Below are positions 1 to 6,814 of a stretch of DNA of 11,824 nt, piece after piece. The stretch's first letter is position 1. Every line of letters starts with the position of its first letter. The notes below the pieces were generated by a model. That model had not been told where the DNA came from. It saw only the letters and a list, made by a program, of their open reading frames with translations, and did no database searches. Position numbers and translations under genes: made by a program. Where the stretch lies: positions 1 to 11,824 of the forward strand of contig CAZBQC010000028.1 in assembly GCA_964494015.1 (NCBI GenBank), in the 5' to 3' direction. The stretch comes from CAZBQC01 sp964494015 (GTDB lineage: Bacteria; Bacillota_I; Bacilli_A; RF39; UBA660).

Positions 1-60
1 CTTAAATTTATGTCATTGTATATTTTATTATTCAAAAACCATAATATAATTGGTGATTAT

Positions 61-687
61 ATGTTATATGTAACGATAACTATCAAGAGTATTGTTTTTA
101 CCATCATTATTAGTTCTCTTTATCATCTGTTTTCAAGAACGTCAATCCATAATTTTAAAAATATCGATTTAATTTTGATTCTCTTTATTTTGAATTTATC
201 GATCTATGGTATTTTCAGTGAGATTGATTTCAGCTATTTTCTCTTGATTATTGTAGTGATTGTCACTTTACGAATGATATACTACTGGATTAAGTCAAGA
301 AAAGATAATCAGACTATTCTTAATGAAGATAAAGTCATTATCAGTCGTGGCAAATTAAATTTTAAAGAGTTAGTTAAAAATGATCTTAATTTAAATTATC
401 TTTTGCTGGAGTTAAAAAAGAAGAAAATTAAGAATTTAGAAGAGGTAGAGCTGGCTTTCTTTACCAATCATGAGCTTATTGTTTTTAAAAGAAACAATAA
501 TGTTGTCTATCCCATTCCCATCATTGTCGACGGTGTCATCTTTGAAGATACCTTAAAACAAATTAATAAGAATCGCAAGTGGTTATATGATAATTTGCAT
601 GATAAAAATATTACTTTAGAGAATATTATCTATGGTTTTTATAAAAATGATCAAATCGTTTTAATTCAAAAAGGAGAGCTATTGTAA
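61..687 (+). CDS. YetF/DUF421-family membrane protein
   Basis: A 208-residue protein of the DUF421 (YetF-like) family, whose biochemical role is not established; members are small integral membrane proteins with a cytoplasmic C-terminal domain. Three hydrophobic segments lie at about residues 5-24, 34-53 and 59-78. A soluble part follows with the family's usual order: a segment around KVIISRGKLN (91-100), a LEEVELAFF strand (126-134), then YPIPIIVDG (150-158) and a final IIYGFYKNDQIVLI stretch. The family's usual GKREIG-like loop after the first helix is replaced by SRTSIHNF, so this is a divergent member. An in-frame ATG exists at 10, but I chose 61: GGTGAT at 52-57 is a good ribosome binding site, and MLYVTITIKS matches the usual family N-terminus. 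No clear promoter is visible in the 60 bases upstream. The stop lies 67 bases before the next gene. Family assignment is by remembered motif pattern, not a search. Confidence 0.8.
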   Translation: MLYVTITIKSIVFTIIISSLYHLFSRTSIHNFKNIDLILILFILNLSIYGIFSEIDFSYFLLIIVVIVTLRMIYYWIKSRKDNQTILNEDKVIISRGKLNFKELVKNDLNLNYLLLELKKKKIKNLEEVELAFFTNHELIVFKRNNNVVYPIPIIVDGVIFEDTLKQINKNRKWLYDNLHDKNITLENIIYGFYKNDQIVLIQKGELL

Positions 688-713
688 AAAAAGTAGATAA
701 AAAAACCGTTTTA

Positions 714-722
714 TGATATACT
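714..722 (+). promoter_or_regulatory. Extended -10 promoter for the 78-residue orphan gene
   Basis: TG at 714-715, one base, then TATACT at 717-722 forms an extended -10 element of the sigma-A type. Transcription would start near 729, leaving a leader of about 26 bases before the ATG at 755. No good -35 hexamer sits 16-18 bases upstream, which is tolerated for extended -10 promoters. Supported only by sequence match. Confidence 0.5.
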
Positions 723-754
723 GTAATAGAGTATATTGAAAATGGAGGAGTTAT

Positions 755-991
755 ATGGGAAGTAATAATCCAAAAATTAGAACTGGTATGTGGAGAGAGA
801 CTTTTGGTCATGATGATTATCCATCAAAAACAAGAGAAGCGCCTTTTTCGATACCAGTAATTGGTTTAGAAGAGCAACTTTCTCTAATTAAAGATCTACG
901 AGATAAAACCTTTCATTATGTACCAGGGAAAAAAATCGAAGTTTTAGAATCAGATGAACAAGTAGAAGTGAAGAAGTTGGAAAAGAAATAG
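755..991 (+). CDS. Small hypothetical protein, 78 residues
   Basis: I do not recognise this gene. It is very likely real: GGAGGAG at 744-750 is a strong ribosome binding site four bases before the ATG, a plausible extended -10 promoter lies just upstream, and a clean intrinsic terminator follows the stop by 30 bases. The 78-residue product is soluble, with no membrane segment, signal peptide or cysteine. The N-terminal part is polar and aromatic (RTGMWRETFGHDDYP, residues 9-23). The middle contains a likely helix (about 38-50, GLEEQLSLIKDLR). The C-terminal third (IEVLESDEQVEVKKLEKK) alternates acidic and basic residues and may be disordered. It appears to be a one-gene transcription unit between a DUF421 gene and a convergent ABC exporter operon, so the neighbours give no functional clue. 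Confidence 0.75.
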   Translation: MGSNNPKIRTGMWRETFGHDDYPSKTREAPFSIPVIGLEEQLSLIKDLRDKTFHYVPGKKIEVLESDEQVEVKKLEKK

Positions 992-1021
992 TCAGACTAA
1001 CTTAAGTAGTACTAATTCAGG

Positions 1022-1042
1022 AAAACACAAAAGTGTTTTTTT
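1022..1042 (+). terminator. Rho-independent terminator after the orphan gene
   Basis: Inverted repeat AAAACAC (1022-1028) and GTGTTTT (1033-1039) with a four-base AAAA loop, running into a T tract at 1036-1042. It lies 30 bases after the stop of the 78-residue gene and is oriented to end plus-strand transcription. Confidence 0.8.
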
Positions 1043-1058
1043 ATTAAATTATAATTAA

Positions 1059-1089
1059 AAGTGAGAAATCTATATAAAATTTCTCACTT
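1059..1089 (-). terminator. Intrinsic terminator of the ABC exporter operon
   Basis: A perfect 11-base-pair inverted repeat, AAGTGAGAAAT (1059-1069) and ATTTCTCACTT (1079-1089), with a nine-base loop. Read on the minus strand it is followed by TTTTAATTAT, a moderate T tract, and it lies 23 bases past the ATPase stop codon. On the plus strand it is followed by GCTTTATG, so it fits the minus-strand operon better. Confidence 0.75.
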
Positions 1090-1112
1090 GCTTTATGTTA
1101 TTGACATTAAAA

Positions 1113-1784
1113 TCAATCCTCTTCTTTTTGGTTTGATAACTTACCATTTACTAGATAGTAGATGGCATCAGCTTTTCTTTGAACTCGGTCAGAATGTGAC
1201 ACGATGATAACGCATTTATTATCCTCATGTGCTAATTTGACGAGCAATTCGATAATATCGTCTTCGGTTTCACGATCTAAGTTACCAGTAGGTTCATCAG
1301 CTAAAATAATTTCAGCATCATAAGATATGGCTCTTGCAATTGAAACACGTTGTTGTTCGCCACCTGATAAATTTAAAACTCTTCGGTTGGCTTTAGCTTC
1401 ATCGAGTCCAACTTTCTTAAGTAACTGTAAGGCTTTTTTTCTTTTATCTTTAACCTTAGCGCTACTGATATTGATCGATAACATGACATTTTCTAAAGCT
1501 GTCAAGTGATAAAGTAAATTAAATTGCTGAAAGACGACACCAATGTTTTTAGAACGATATTTATTACGATTTATTTTTGATAAATCTTTTTCGTTGTAAT
1601 AGATAGTTCCTTCTTTAGTTACTTCTAAGCCAGCAACTAATGAAATAAGTGTAGTCTTACCAGCACCACTTCGGCCAACGATTCCATAGACTTTTCCACT
1701 TTCAAATTCCATCGAAATATTTTTTAGTACATATTTGACATTATCGTAACTAAAACTGACATTATCAACTTTTATAAGTCCCAT
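1113..1784 (-). CDS. ABC transporter ATP-binding protein, MacB/LolD-like
   Basis: A 223-residue cytoplasmic ATPase that would power an FtsX/MacB-type exporter or mechanotransmission complex. All nucleotide-binding elements are intact: Walker A GRSGAGKTT (37-45), Q-loop FQQFNLL (85-91), signature LSGGEQQR (139-146), Walker B IILADEP (159-165) with catalytic Glu164, D-loop NLD (168-170) and the switch His197 in VSHSD. The length and the ADEPTGNLD form are typical of the LolD/MacB/SalX subfamily, which pairs with FtsX-domain permeases. The ATG follows the permease stop by eight bases with AGGAGGA as ribosome binding site, so the two genes form one operon. It ends in TGA, and a hairpin terminator follows. 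The substrate cannot be told: such pairs handle peptides, antibiotics or lipoproteins. Its permease partner carries an in-frame stop, so this ATPase may currently lack a full-length partner. Confidence 0.93.
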   Translation of the reverse strand: MGLIKVDNVSFSYDNVKYVLKNISMEFESGKVYGIVGRSGAGKTTLISLVAGLEVTKEGTIYYNEKDLSKINRNKYRSKNIGVVFQQFNLLYHLTALENVMLSINISSAKVKDKRKKALQLLKKVGLDEAKANRRVLNLSGGEQQRVSIARAISYDAEIILADEPTGNLDRETEDDIIELLVKLAHEDNKCVIIVSHSDRVQRKADAIYYLVNGKLSNQKEED

Positions 1785-1792
1785 TTTTCCTC

Positions 1793-3286
1793 CTAAATCC
1801 TATTCTGTAATATCTTATTTGGTTCATATTTATTAATAAAGACACTTGAGACAAATCCAGTTGTCATCGTCAATGCCAAACTGACTACTATTAATAAAAC
1901 GATGGTGGTTAAGTCGACAGTGACCTTAAAATCAGTCAGATAATTAGTTGATGATCCAGCTAAATTTCTAATTTCATTAGAATTTCCTTCGCCCATACTT
2001 GGACGTTCAAAATTGCCTGAACCAAAATTATTACGAAGATTCTGACTTTCACTTTTAATTTGTTCAATTTCATTTTGTAGCATAAAATTAGTAACTTTCT
2101 GACTGGATATAACACCAACTGATGTGCCAATAATTAAAGCAGCCATACTGACGATAAAGATTTCACTAATTTACTGTATGGTCAGCTTAGTTTTACTCAT
2201 CCCAATCGCTCTTAAAACACCAATTTCATATTTTCGTTCACGAATATTAATCATATTGATGACACCTAGTATCAATCCGCCAATTATTAAAATGACAATT
2301 AAGAATGTACTTGAAAAACTGGATAGATTTTGAATTGGCTTTAAGCTACTTAAAATTTGTTCTTCATTAGTAGTAACAGTATAATAAGTACTTAATCCTT
2401 TAGCATAGGCTTCCTTTTTGAAAGCATCTAAATTATCTTTATCTGTCAAATAAAATTTAGCTGTAATTCCATCTCTTGAAATCATTCTATTATTGGTATC
2501 ACTACTAGTAGTAGTGTTTAAAGCAGTTAAAATAGTATTGATGGAAGTCAGATTAGTATAAATTTGATTTCTTGAATTCATGGCATTGACGCCCATAAAA
2601 CCAAAGCTACTATCTGAGACATCAGAATTATCTTCATAAATACCAGTAATGGTAAAGGTATAGGTCTTAGTTGAATCACTTGGTAAATAGAAAGTGACGG
2701 TATCGTTTAGTTTTAGATCGTTAGCTACGGCTAACTCACTACTGATGACGATATTCATCTTGGTACTATCCTTTTCGATCATGACCCCTTCAGTAATTTT
2801 CTTAGTTCCATCGATAAAATCTTCAAGATACGAAAAATCCGAATAAGAAGTTAATCTGAAATCGCCAAGGTTTTGCATAGTTCCACCTCGATTAAAACGA
2901 TTATCGTCATTATTATTTTCTTCTTTCCCATCTAAACTTGAGTAGTCGACGGCCTCTAAATCATTACTGGCTAGTGACGTTTCTAAGGTATAGTAGTAAT
3001 CGACTACATAATCACTGTCACCATACGCTTTTATCTGTTCGATATCTAAGGTTTTAAAGGCACTTTTTTCATCAGTAGTTGCATCCCTTAGCGTTCTAGT
3101 ATCAAGTGTAAAACTGACCTCTAGTTTATTATTATCGATATAGCTATTGACTAGCGTCGTAGCACTCCTCCTGATTGTTAAAGCAATACATGCTCCAATG
3201 GTAATAACCAGGATGATAACTCCTATTAAAATATTCCTTCCTTTGCTCCTCGTTACATTGAGTAAAGCATTTTTAAATAAATACAT
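1793..3286 (-). pseudogene. MacB/FtsX-type ABC permease, interrupted by one in-frame UAA
   Basis: Membrane subunit partnering the ATPase downstream. Reading from the ATG at 3286, codon 372 (2173-2171) is TAA, and the same frame then continues to TAG at 1793, giving 497 codons including the UAA. The layout is a standard four-helix FtsX/MacB permease: a first membrane helix (about 18-37), a large extracytoplasmic domain (about 40-320), a second helix (about 327-347), the conserved cytoplasmic stretch INIRERKYEIGVLRAIGMSK (347-366), a third helix (about 373-398) and a fourth (about 460-485) with a C-terminal INKYEPNKIL tail. The stop falls between conserved GMSKTKLTIQ and ISEIFIVS, which belong together in the family. 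There is no frameshift, so a single substitution would restore the gene. The start is the ATG at 3286 because AAGGAG (3297-3292) lies five bases before it; a TTG at 3301 lies upstream of that site. An internal ATG at 2146 has no ribosome binding site. Nonsense mutation, sequencing error and readthrough all remain possible. Confidence 0.82.
2171..2173 (-). other. Premature in-frame stop codon (UAA) in the permease
   Basis: TAA read on the minus strand, in frame with coding sequence on both sides, with local context CAG TAA ATT AGT. The downstream part keeps full coding character, including two further membrane helices. Leu (TTA), Gln (CAA), Lys (AAA) and Tyr codons are each one base away; a hydrophobic residue is expected here from remembered family members, which favours TTA. 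Confidence 0.85.
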
Positions 3287-3364
3287 TTTTTCTCCTTCCA
3301 ATATAATAATAGTTTTATCATGTGAAATTATTGTGATATTAAGCTGGATTTTAAATGAAAAAAA

Positions 3365-3393
3365 TTGACAATCAAATATATGTTCTATATAAT
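3365..3393 (+). promoter_or_regulatory. Perfect consensus sigma-A promoter for xerC-recD2
   Basis: TTGACA at 3365-3370, a 17-base spacer and TATAAT at 3388-3393 match the housekeeping consensus at all twelve positions with optimal spacing. Transcription should start near 3400, leaving only about 12 bases before the xerC ATG at 3412, so the transcript would begin at or just before its GGTGA ribosome binding site (3401-3405). It lies in the divergent region between the ABC permease and xerC. Confidence 0.9.
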
Positions 3394-3411
3394 GATAATA
3401 GGTGACGAGTG

Positions 3412-4305
3412 ATGAAGGAATTAGAGGAGTATCTCAAATATTTAAAATATCAAAGAAATTATTCGATATACACCATTCAAAATTACGAAGCAGATATTTT
3501 AGAATATTTTGATTATTTAAAAAAAGAAGGTTTAAACCTATACAATATTAAATATAATGATACGAGATTTTTATTGATGTACTTTTACGATGATAAAAAA
3601 TATTTGACGACGACTGTGGCTCGAAAAATTAGTTCTCTTCGCAGTTTTTATCGTTATCTAGTTAATCATGAATTTGTTAAGACTAACGTTTTTAACCTAG
3701 TAACTCTTCCTAAAAAAGAAAAGAAATTACCTAAATTTCTCTACTATAATGAAATAGCTGAAATGTTTGATACTTTTGACATGAATAAAGTTCAAGATAT
3801 TAGAGATCGCTTGATTCTGGAAGTGCTTTATGCGACCGGCTGCCGAGTCAGCGAATTAGTCAATATTAAAGTAATTGATATCGATGAAGGAAACAAAACA
3901 ATTCGAATTCTCGGTAAGGGAAACAAGGAAAGGATTGTCTGTTATAATAATAAGTGTCAAGAGATTATGGAATTATATTTTAAAAAAGTTTATCGAGAAT
4001 TAAATAAATACCATAATGAGTATTTAATCTTGAATATGAAGGGTAAAAAACTAACTACTAGAGGAGTAGCAAAAATACTGGATAAAATAATTAAGAAGAC
4101 AACTTTAAAAAAACATATTTCACCTCACGTCTTAAGACATTCTTTTGCCACCCATCTTTTAAATGAAGGGTGTGATATCTTATCCGTTCAGGAATTATTA
4201 GGACATAAAAATATTGCTACGACAGGAATTTATACTCATATTATCGATGATCGATTAAAAGAAGTCTATTATAAAACTCATCCTCGTGCTAAAATAAAAG
4301 AATAG
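3412..4305 (+). CDS. xerC: Site-specific tyrosine recombinase XerC
   Basis: A 297-residue tyrosine recombinase, the usual length for XerC/XerD, which resolve chromosome dimers at dif during division. The N-terminal SAM-like DNA-binding domain spans about 1-88 and the catalytic domain about 110-285. The catalytic residues are all visible: Arg145 (ATGCRVSELVN), Lys169 (LGKGNKER), His239 and Arg242 (SPHVLRHSFATH), His265 (LLGHKNI) and the nucleophile Tyr274 (TGIYTHI). The C-terminal LKEVYYKTHPRAK resembles XerC/CodV (VY..AHPRAK) more than XerD, so XerC is preferred. I chose the ATG at 3412; an adjacent GTG at 3409 is in frame but less likely. GGTGA at 3401-3405 is the ribosome binding site. recD2 follows by eight bases in the same operon. 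No integron or mobile-element context is present, which supports a housekeeping role. Confidence 0.92.
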   Translation: MKELEEYLKYLKYQRNYSIYTIQNYEADILEYFDYLKKEGLNLYNIKYNDTRFLLMYFYDDKKYLTTTVARKISSLRSFYRYLVNHEFVKTNVFNLVTLPKKEKKLPKFLYYNEIAEMFDTFDMNKVQDIRDRLILEVLYATGCRVSELVNIKVIDIDEGNKTIRILGKGNKERIVCYNNKCQEIMELYFKKVYRELNKYHNEYLILNMKGKKLTTRGVAKILDKIIKKTTLKKHISPHVLRHSFATHLLNEGCDILSVQELLGHKNIATTGIYTHIIDDRLKEVYYKTHPRAKIKE

Positions 4306-4313
4306 AGGTAAGA

Positions 4314-6527
4314 ATGAATTACATAATTGGAAAATACAAAAGAACTATTTATGAGACCGAAAATGGTTATGTTGTCGGTCTTTTTAAAATCAAAGATAAT
4401 GATGCCGATGAGCATCATAATAATAAAACCATCACTTTTACTGGCTATTTTTCGGAACTTAATTTTGACGATGAATACAAATTTTTAGGAGAATTTACTA
4501 AACATCCTAAATATGGAGAACAGTTTGTGGTAAATAGCTTTGAAATAATTTTACCTGAGGAAAAGAACAGTATCGTCGAATTTTTATCCAGTGACTTATT
4601 TAAAGGAATTGGCGAGAAAACTGCTGAACGAATCGTCGATACCTTAGGTGAAGACACCTTAAAAATTATTATCGAAAACCCCAACAATTTGCTTTTAGTA
4701 AAGTCGATTAATGAAAAACAAGCTAAATTGATTTACGAAAAACTGCGTGAATATGAAAGTAATTATAAAACGCTAATTTATTTAGCGGAGATCGGTTTTA
4801 ATACTAAAGATAGTGGGATTATCTATCGTAAGTATCGAGAAAATACTTTAGCAGTTCTCGAAGGAAACATTTATAATTTTATGGAGATTGAAACGATCTC
4901 ATTCAAAAAACTTGACCAAATTGCTAAAAAGTTGGAAATATTACCAAATGATCAAAGAAGAATCAAAGCTGGGGTTCTTTATACGATGGATGAAATATGC
5001 AATTTATTAGGACATTCATACTTATTTAAAGAAGAGATTTTTAATTTTACCAATCGCTCTTTAAATACTATTCTTTCAGAAACAGAATTTGATGAAGCAC
5101 TAAATTCATTGCTAGCAGAAAACAAGGTTATAAAAAAATTAGATAATTATTATTTAAGCACGATGTATCAAGCGGAAATGAATATTACTAATCGGTTGAG
5201 TTATTTAAATGATTTACCAGATAATAAAGATAAGTTATTGGATAAAAAGATTAAACTACTAGAGGCTCACTTTTCTATTACTTATAACAGTGAGCAGTTA
5301 ACAGCAATAAGAGATTCTTATCTTAAGAATTTTCTTGTAATAACTGGTGGCCCGGGAACTGGAAAAACGACCATTATTAAAGGTATTGTCGAGTTATATC
5401 GTCTGATGAATGATCTGGATTTTGATCAGTTAATTACCGACATAGCCTTACTAGCACCAACTGGAAGAGCAGCGAAAAGAATTGCCGAATCGACGGTTTT
5501 GCCAGCCACAACGATTCATCGCTTTTTAAAATGGAATAAGGAGAGCAATAAATTCGGTGTCAATGAATACTCTCGTAGCATAGCTAAACTAGTCATTGTC
5601 GACGAAGCTAGTATGATCGATACCTACTTAATGGATAATTTGCTAAAAGGTCTTAAATCTAATACCAAGATCATTTTAATTGGAGACTACAATCAATTAC
5701 CCAGTGTTGGGCCAGGACAAATCCTAAAAGATTTAATTGATAGTGATCAGTTAAGTATTATTAAATTAAAACAATTATATCGTCAAAAAGAAGGCAACAA
5801 TATCCTAACTTTAGCCCATAATATTAATAAAGGCATCATCGACGATGAAATGTATTTAGAAAATGATGATTATCATTTTATTGAAACTGATCCTGAAGGA
5901 TTAAAATCAGAACTAATTAAGCTCATAAATAAATACAAGGCTTCTGACTATCAAAAATTTCAAATTATGGCACCAATGTACAAGACTTATAATGGAATTG
6001 ATAATTTAAATATAGTCATGAGAGAAATTCTAAATCCGCAAGATAAAAAGAAAAAAGAAATTATCATTAATGAAGTCTTATATCGAGAAAAAGACAAAGT
6101 CATTCAACTGACCAATATGCCGGATGATAACGTTTATAATGGAGACATTGGCATCATTGAAAAAATTACAGTTAGTCCCAAAAAAGAAATTTATATTAAT
6201 TTTGAAAATAATTTAGTTAAGTATACAGCTAGTAATTTCAATAACTTTAGACATGGTTATGTAATCAGTATTCATAAAGCTCAAGGAAGTGAATTTGAGA
6301 CTGTCGTCATACCTTTAGTCAGAGAATATAAAAAAATGTTGTATCGTAAACTTGTCTATACAGCCGTCACAAGAGCTAAAAATGAACTATATATTCTCGG
6401 TGAAAAAACAGTCTTAAAGGATGCTATTTTGAAAGATGAAACCGACATTAGAAGAACGACCATTAAAAATATGTTGATTGATAAGTATAATAATATTTCG
6501 CTTACCCATAATAATATTGGTACTTAA
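4314..6527 (+). CDS. recD2: RecD2-type ATP-dependent DNA helicase
   Basis: A 737-residue superfamily 1 5'-3' DNA helicase of the RecD2 (YrrC) group, found in bacteria such as Bacillus and Deinococcus where it works without RecBC in repair and replication-fork maintenance. The N-terminal region carries a beta-rich domain (about 1-85) and helix-hairpin-helix elements (GIGEKTAERI at 98-107; VKSINEKQAKLI at 129-140) that mark the RecD2 form. Helicase motifs follow in order: Walker A GGPGTGKTT (345-353), APTGRAAKR (381-389), Walker B VDEAS (429-433), GDYNQLPSVGPG (457-468), LYRQ (488-491), NGDIG (609-613), HKAQGSE (654-660) and YTAVTRAK (682-689). It is somewhat shorter than B. subtilis YrrC (about 800 residues) but lacks no core motif. 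The start follows AGAGGT at 4304-4309, which overlaps the xerC stop, so the two are probably translated together. A 50-residue membrane protein gene follows by 34 bases. Confidence 0.94.
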   Translation: MNYIIGKYKRTIYETENGYVVGLFKIKDNDADEHHNNKTITFTGYFSELNFDDEYKFLGEFTKHPKYGEQFVVNSFEIILPEEKNSIVEFLSSDLFKGIGEKTAERIVDTLGEDTLKIIIENPNNLLLVKSINEKQAKLIYEKLREYESNYKTLIYLAEIGFNTKDSGIIYRKYRENTLAVLEGNIYNFMEIETISFKKLDQIAKKLEILPNDQRRIKAGVLYTMDEICNLLGHSYLFKEEIFNFTNRSLNTILSETEFDEALNSLLAENKVIKKLDNYYLSTMYQAEMNITNRLSYLNDLPDNKDKLLDKKIKLLEAHFSITYNSEQLTAIRDSYLKNFLVITGGPGTGKTTIIKGIVELYRLMNDLDFDQLITDIALLAPTGRAAKRIAESTVLPATTIHRFLKWNKESNKFGVNEYSRSIAKLVIVDEASMIDTYLMDNLLKGLKSNTKIILIGDYNQLPSVGPGQILKDLIDSDQLSIIKLKQLYRQKEGNNILTLAHNINKGIIDDEMYLENDDYHFIETDPEGLKSELIKLINKYKASDYQKFQIMAPMYKTYNGIDNLNIVMREILNPQDKKKKEIIINEVLYREKDKVIQLTNMPDDNVYNGDIGIIEKITVSPKKEIYINFENNLVKYTASNFNNFRHGYVISIHKAQGSEFETVVIPLVREYKKMLYRKLVYTAVTRAKNELYILGEKTVLKDAILKDETDIRRTTIKNMLIDKYNNISLTHNNIGT

Positions 6528-6531
6528 GTAC
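6520..6531. repeat. 12-base perfect palindrome across the recD2 stop codon
   Basis: GTACTTAAGTAC is its own reverse complement and contains the recD2 stop (TAA, 6525-6527). A related string, ACTTAAGTAGTACTAAT, occurs shortly after the stop of the 78-residue gene near 1001-1017. The role is unknown, and chance is possible in sequence this AT-rich. Confidence 0.4.
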
Positions 6532-6561
6532 TAATCATATTTTTAAGTGTAGGTGATAAAA

Positions 6562-6714
6562 ATGAAAATGAAAGTTGGGTTAATACTTACTGCTTTGGCA
6601 ATAGGTGGGGCAATTCTTTACTGGAATATGTGTCCAGCCTTAAAAGACGAGGTAAGTGAAGACATGAAGAGATTTAAAAAAGATATGAAAAATGACTTAC
6701 AAAATATGATGTAA
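6562..6714 (+). CDS. Small single-span membrane protein, 50 residues
   Basis: A 50-residue product with one hydrophobic segment (about residues 5-23, VGLILTALAIGGAILYWNM) followed by a strongly charged tail rich in Lys, Asp, Glu and Met (DEVSEDMKRFKKDMKNDLQ) that could form an amphipathic helix on the cytoplasmic side. AGGTGAT at 6551-6557, four bases before the ATG, is a strong ribosome binding site. The gene starts 34 bases after recD2 and ends in an intrinsic terminator that overlaps its stop codon, so it is the last gene of the xerC-recD2 operon. Its place between recD2 and an AI-2E-family gene corresponds to small genes such as yrzR in B. subtilis, and its form (short membrane segment plus charged tail) is broadly like the DUF3918-type small proteins I recall there. 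That link is positional inference; I cannot confirm homology. Confidence 0.75.
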   Translation: MKMKVGLILTALAIGGAILYWNMCPALKDEVSEDMKRFKKDMKNDLQNMM

Positions 6715-6745
6715 AAGCCTAAATACAGGCTTTTATTTTTGTTTT
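6713..6745 (+). terminator. Intrinsic terminator of the xerC-recD2 operon
   Basis: Inverted repeat AAAAGCCT (6713-6720) and AGGCTTTT (6727-6734) with a six-base loop, followed by a T-rich run to 6745. The 5' arm begins within the stop codon of the 50-residue gene. Confidence 0.88.
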
Positions 6746-6814
6746 AAGATAAATAATTTATGTTGTATAAATAAAATATTTTTGTTATTATTATATTAAG
6801 AGTAGGTGGAGATT

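Noticed and set aside
41..60. TATAAT at 45-50 as a promoter for the DUF421 gene
   Set aside because: A start about seven bases downstream would remove the ribosome binding site at 52-57, and no -35 lies at the right distance (the nearest TTGTAT is 23 bases away).
2144..2146. Internal ATG as the start of a separate gene covering the C-terminal part of the permease
   Set aside because: It has no Shine-Dalgarno sequence, begins inside a predicted membrane helix, and is exactly in frame with the upstream part, so a nonsense codon in one gene explains it better.
3301..3360. Minus-strand promoter for the ABC permease
   Set aside because: Only weak AT-rich partial matches (for example TG-A-TAAAAC with no -35) are visible, so no promoter is called although one should exist here.
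3412..4305. Phage or integron integrase
   Set aside because: No attachment site, cargo genes or compositional break is present; length, C-terminal HPRAK and linkage to recD2 fit housekeeping XerC.
6735..6814. Promoter for the AI-2E-family gene
   Set aside because: TTGTAT (6763-6768) and TATATT (6792-6797) are 23 bases apart, too far for a standard promoter, and other combinations are equally weak.
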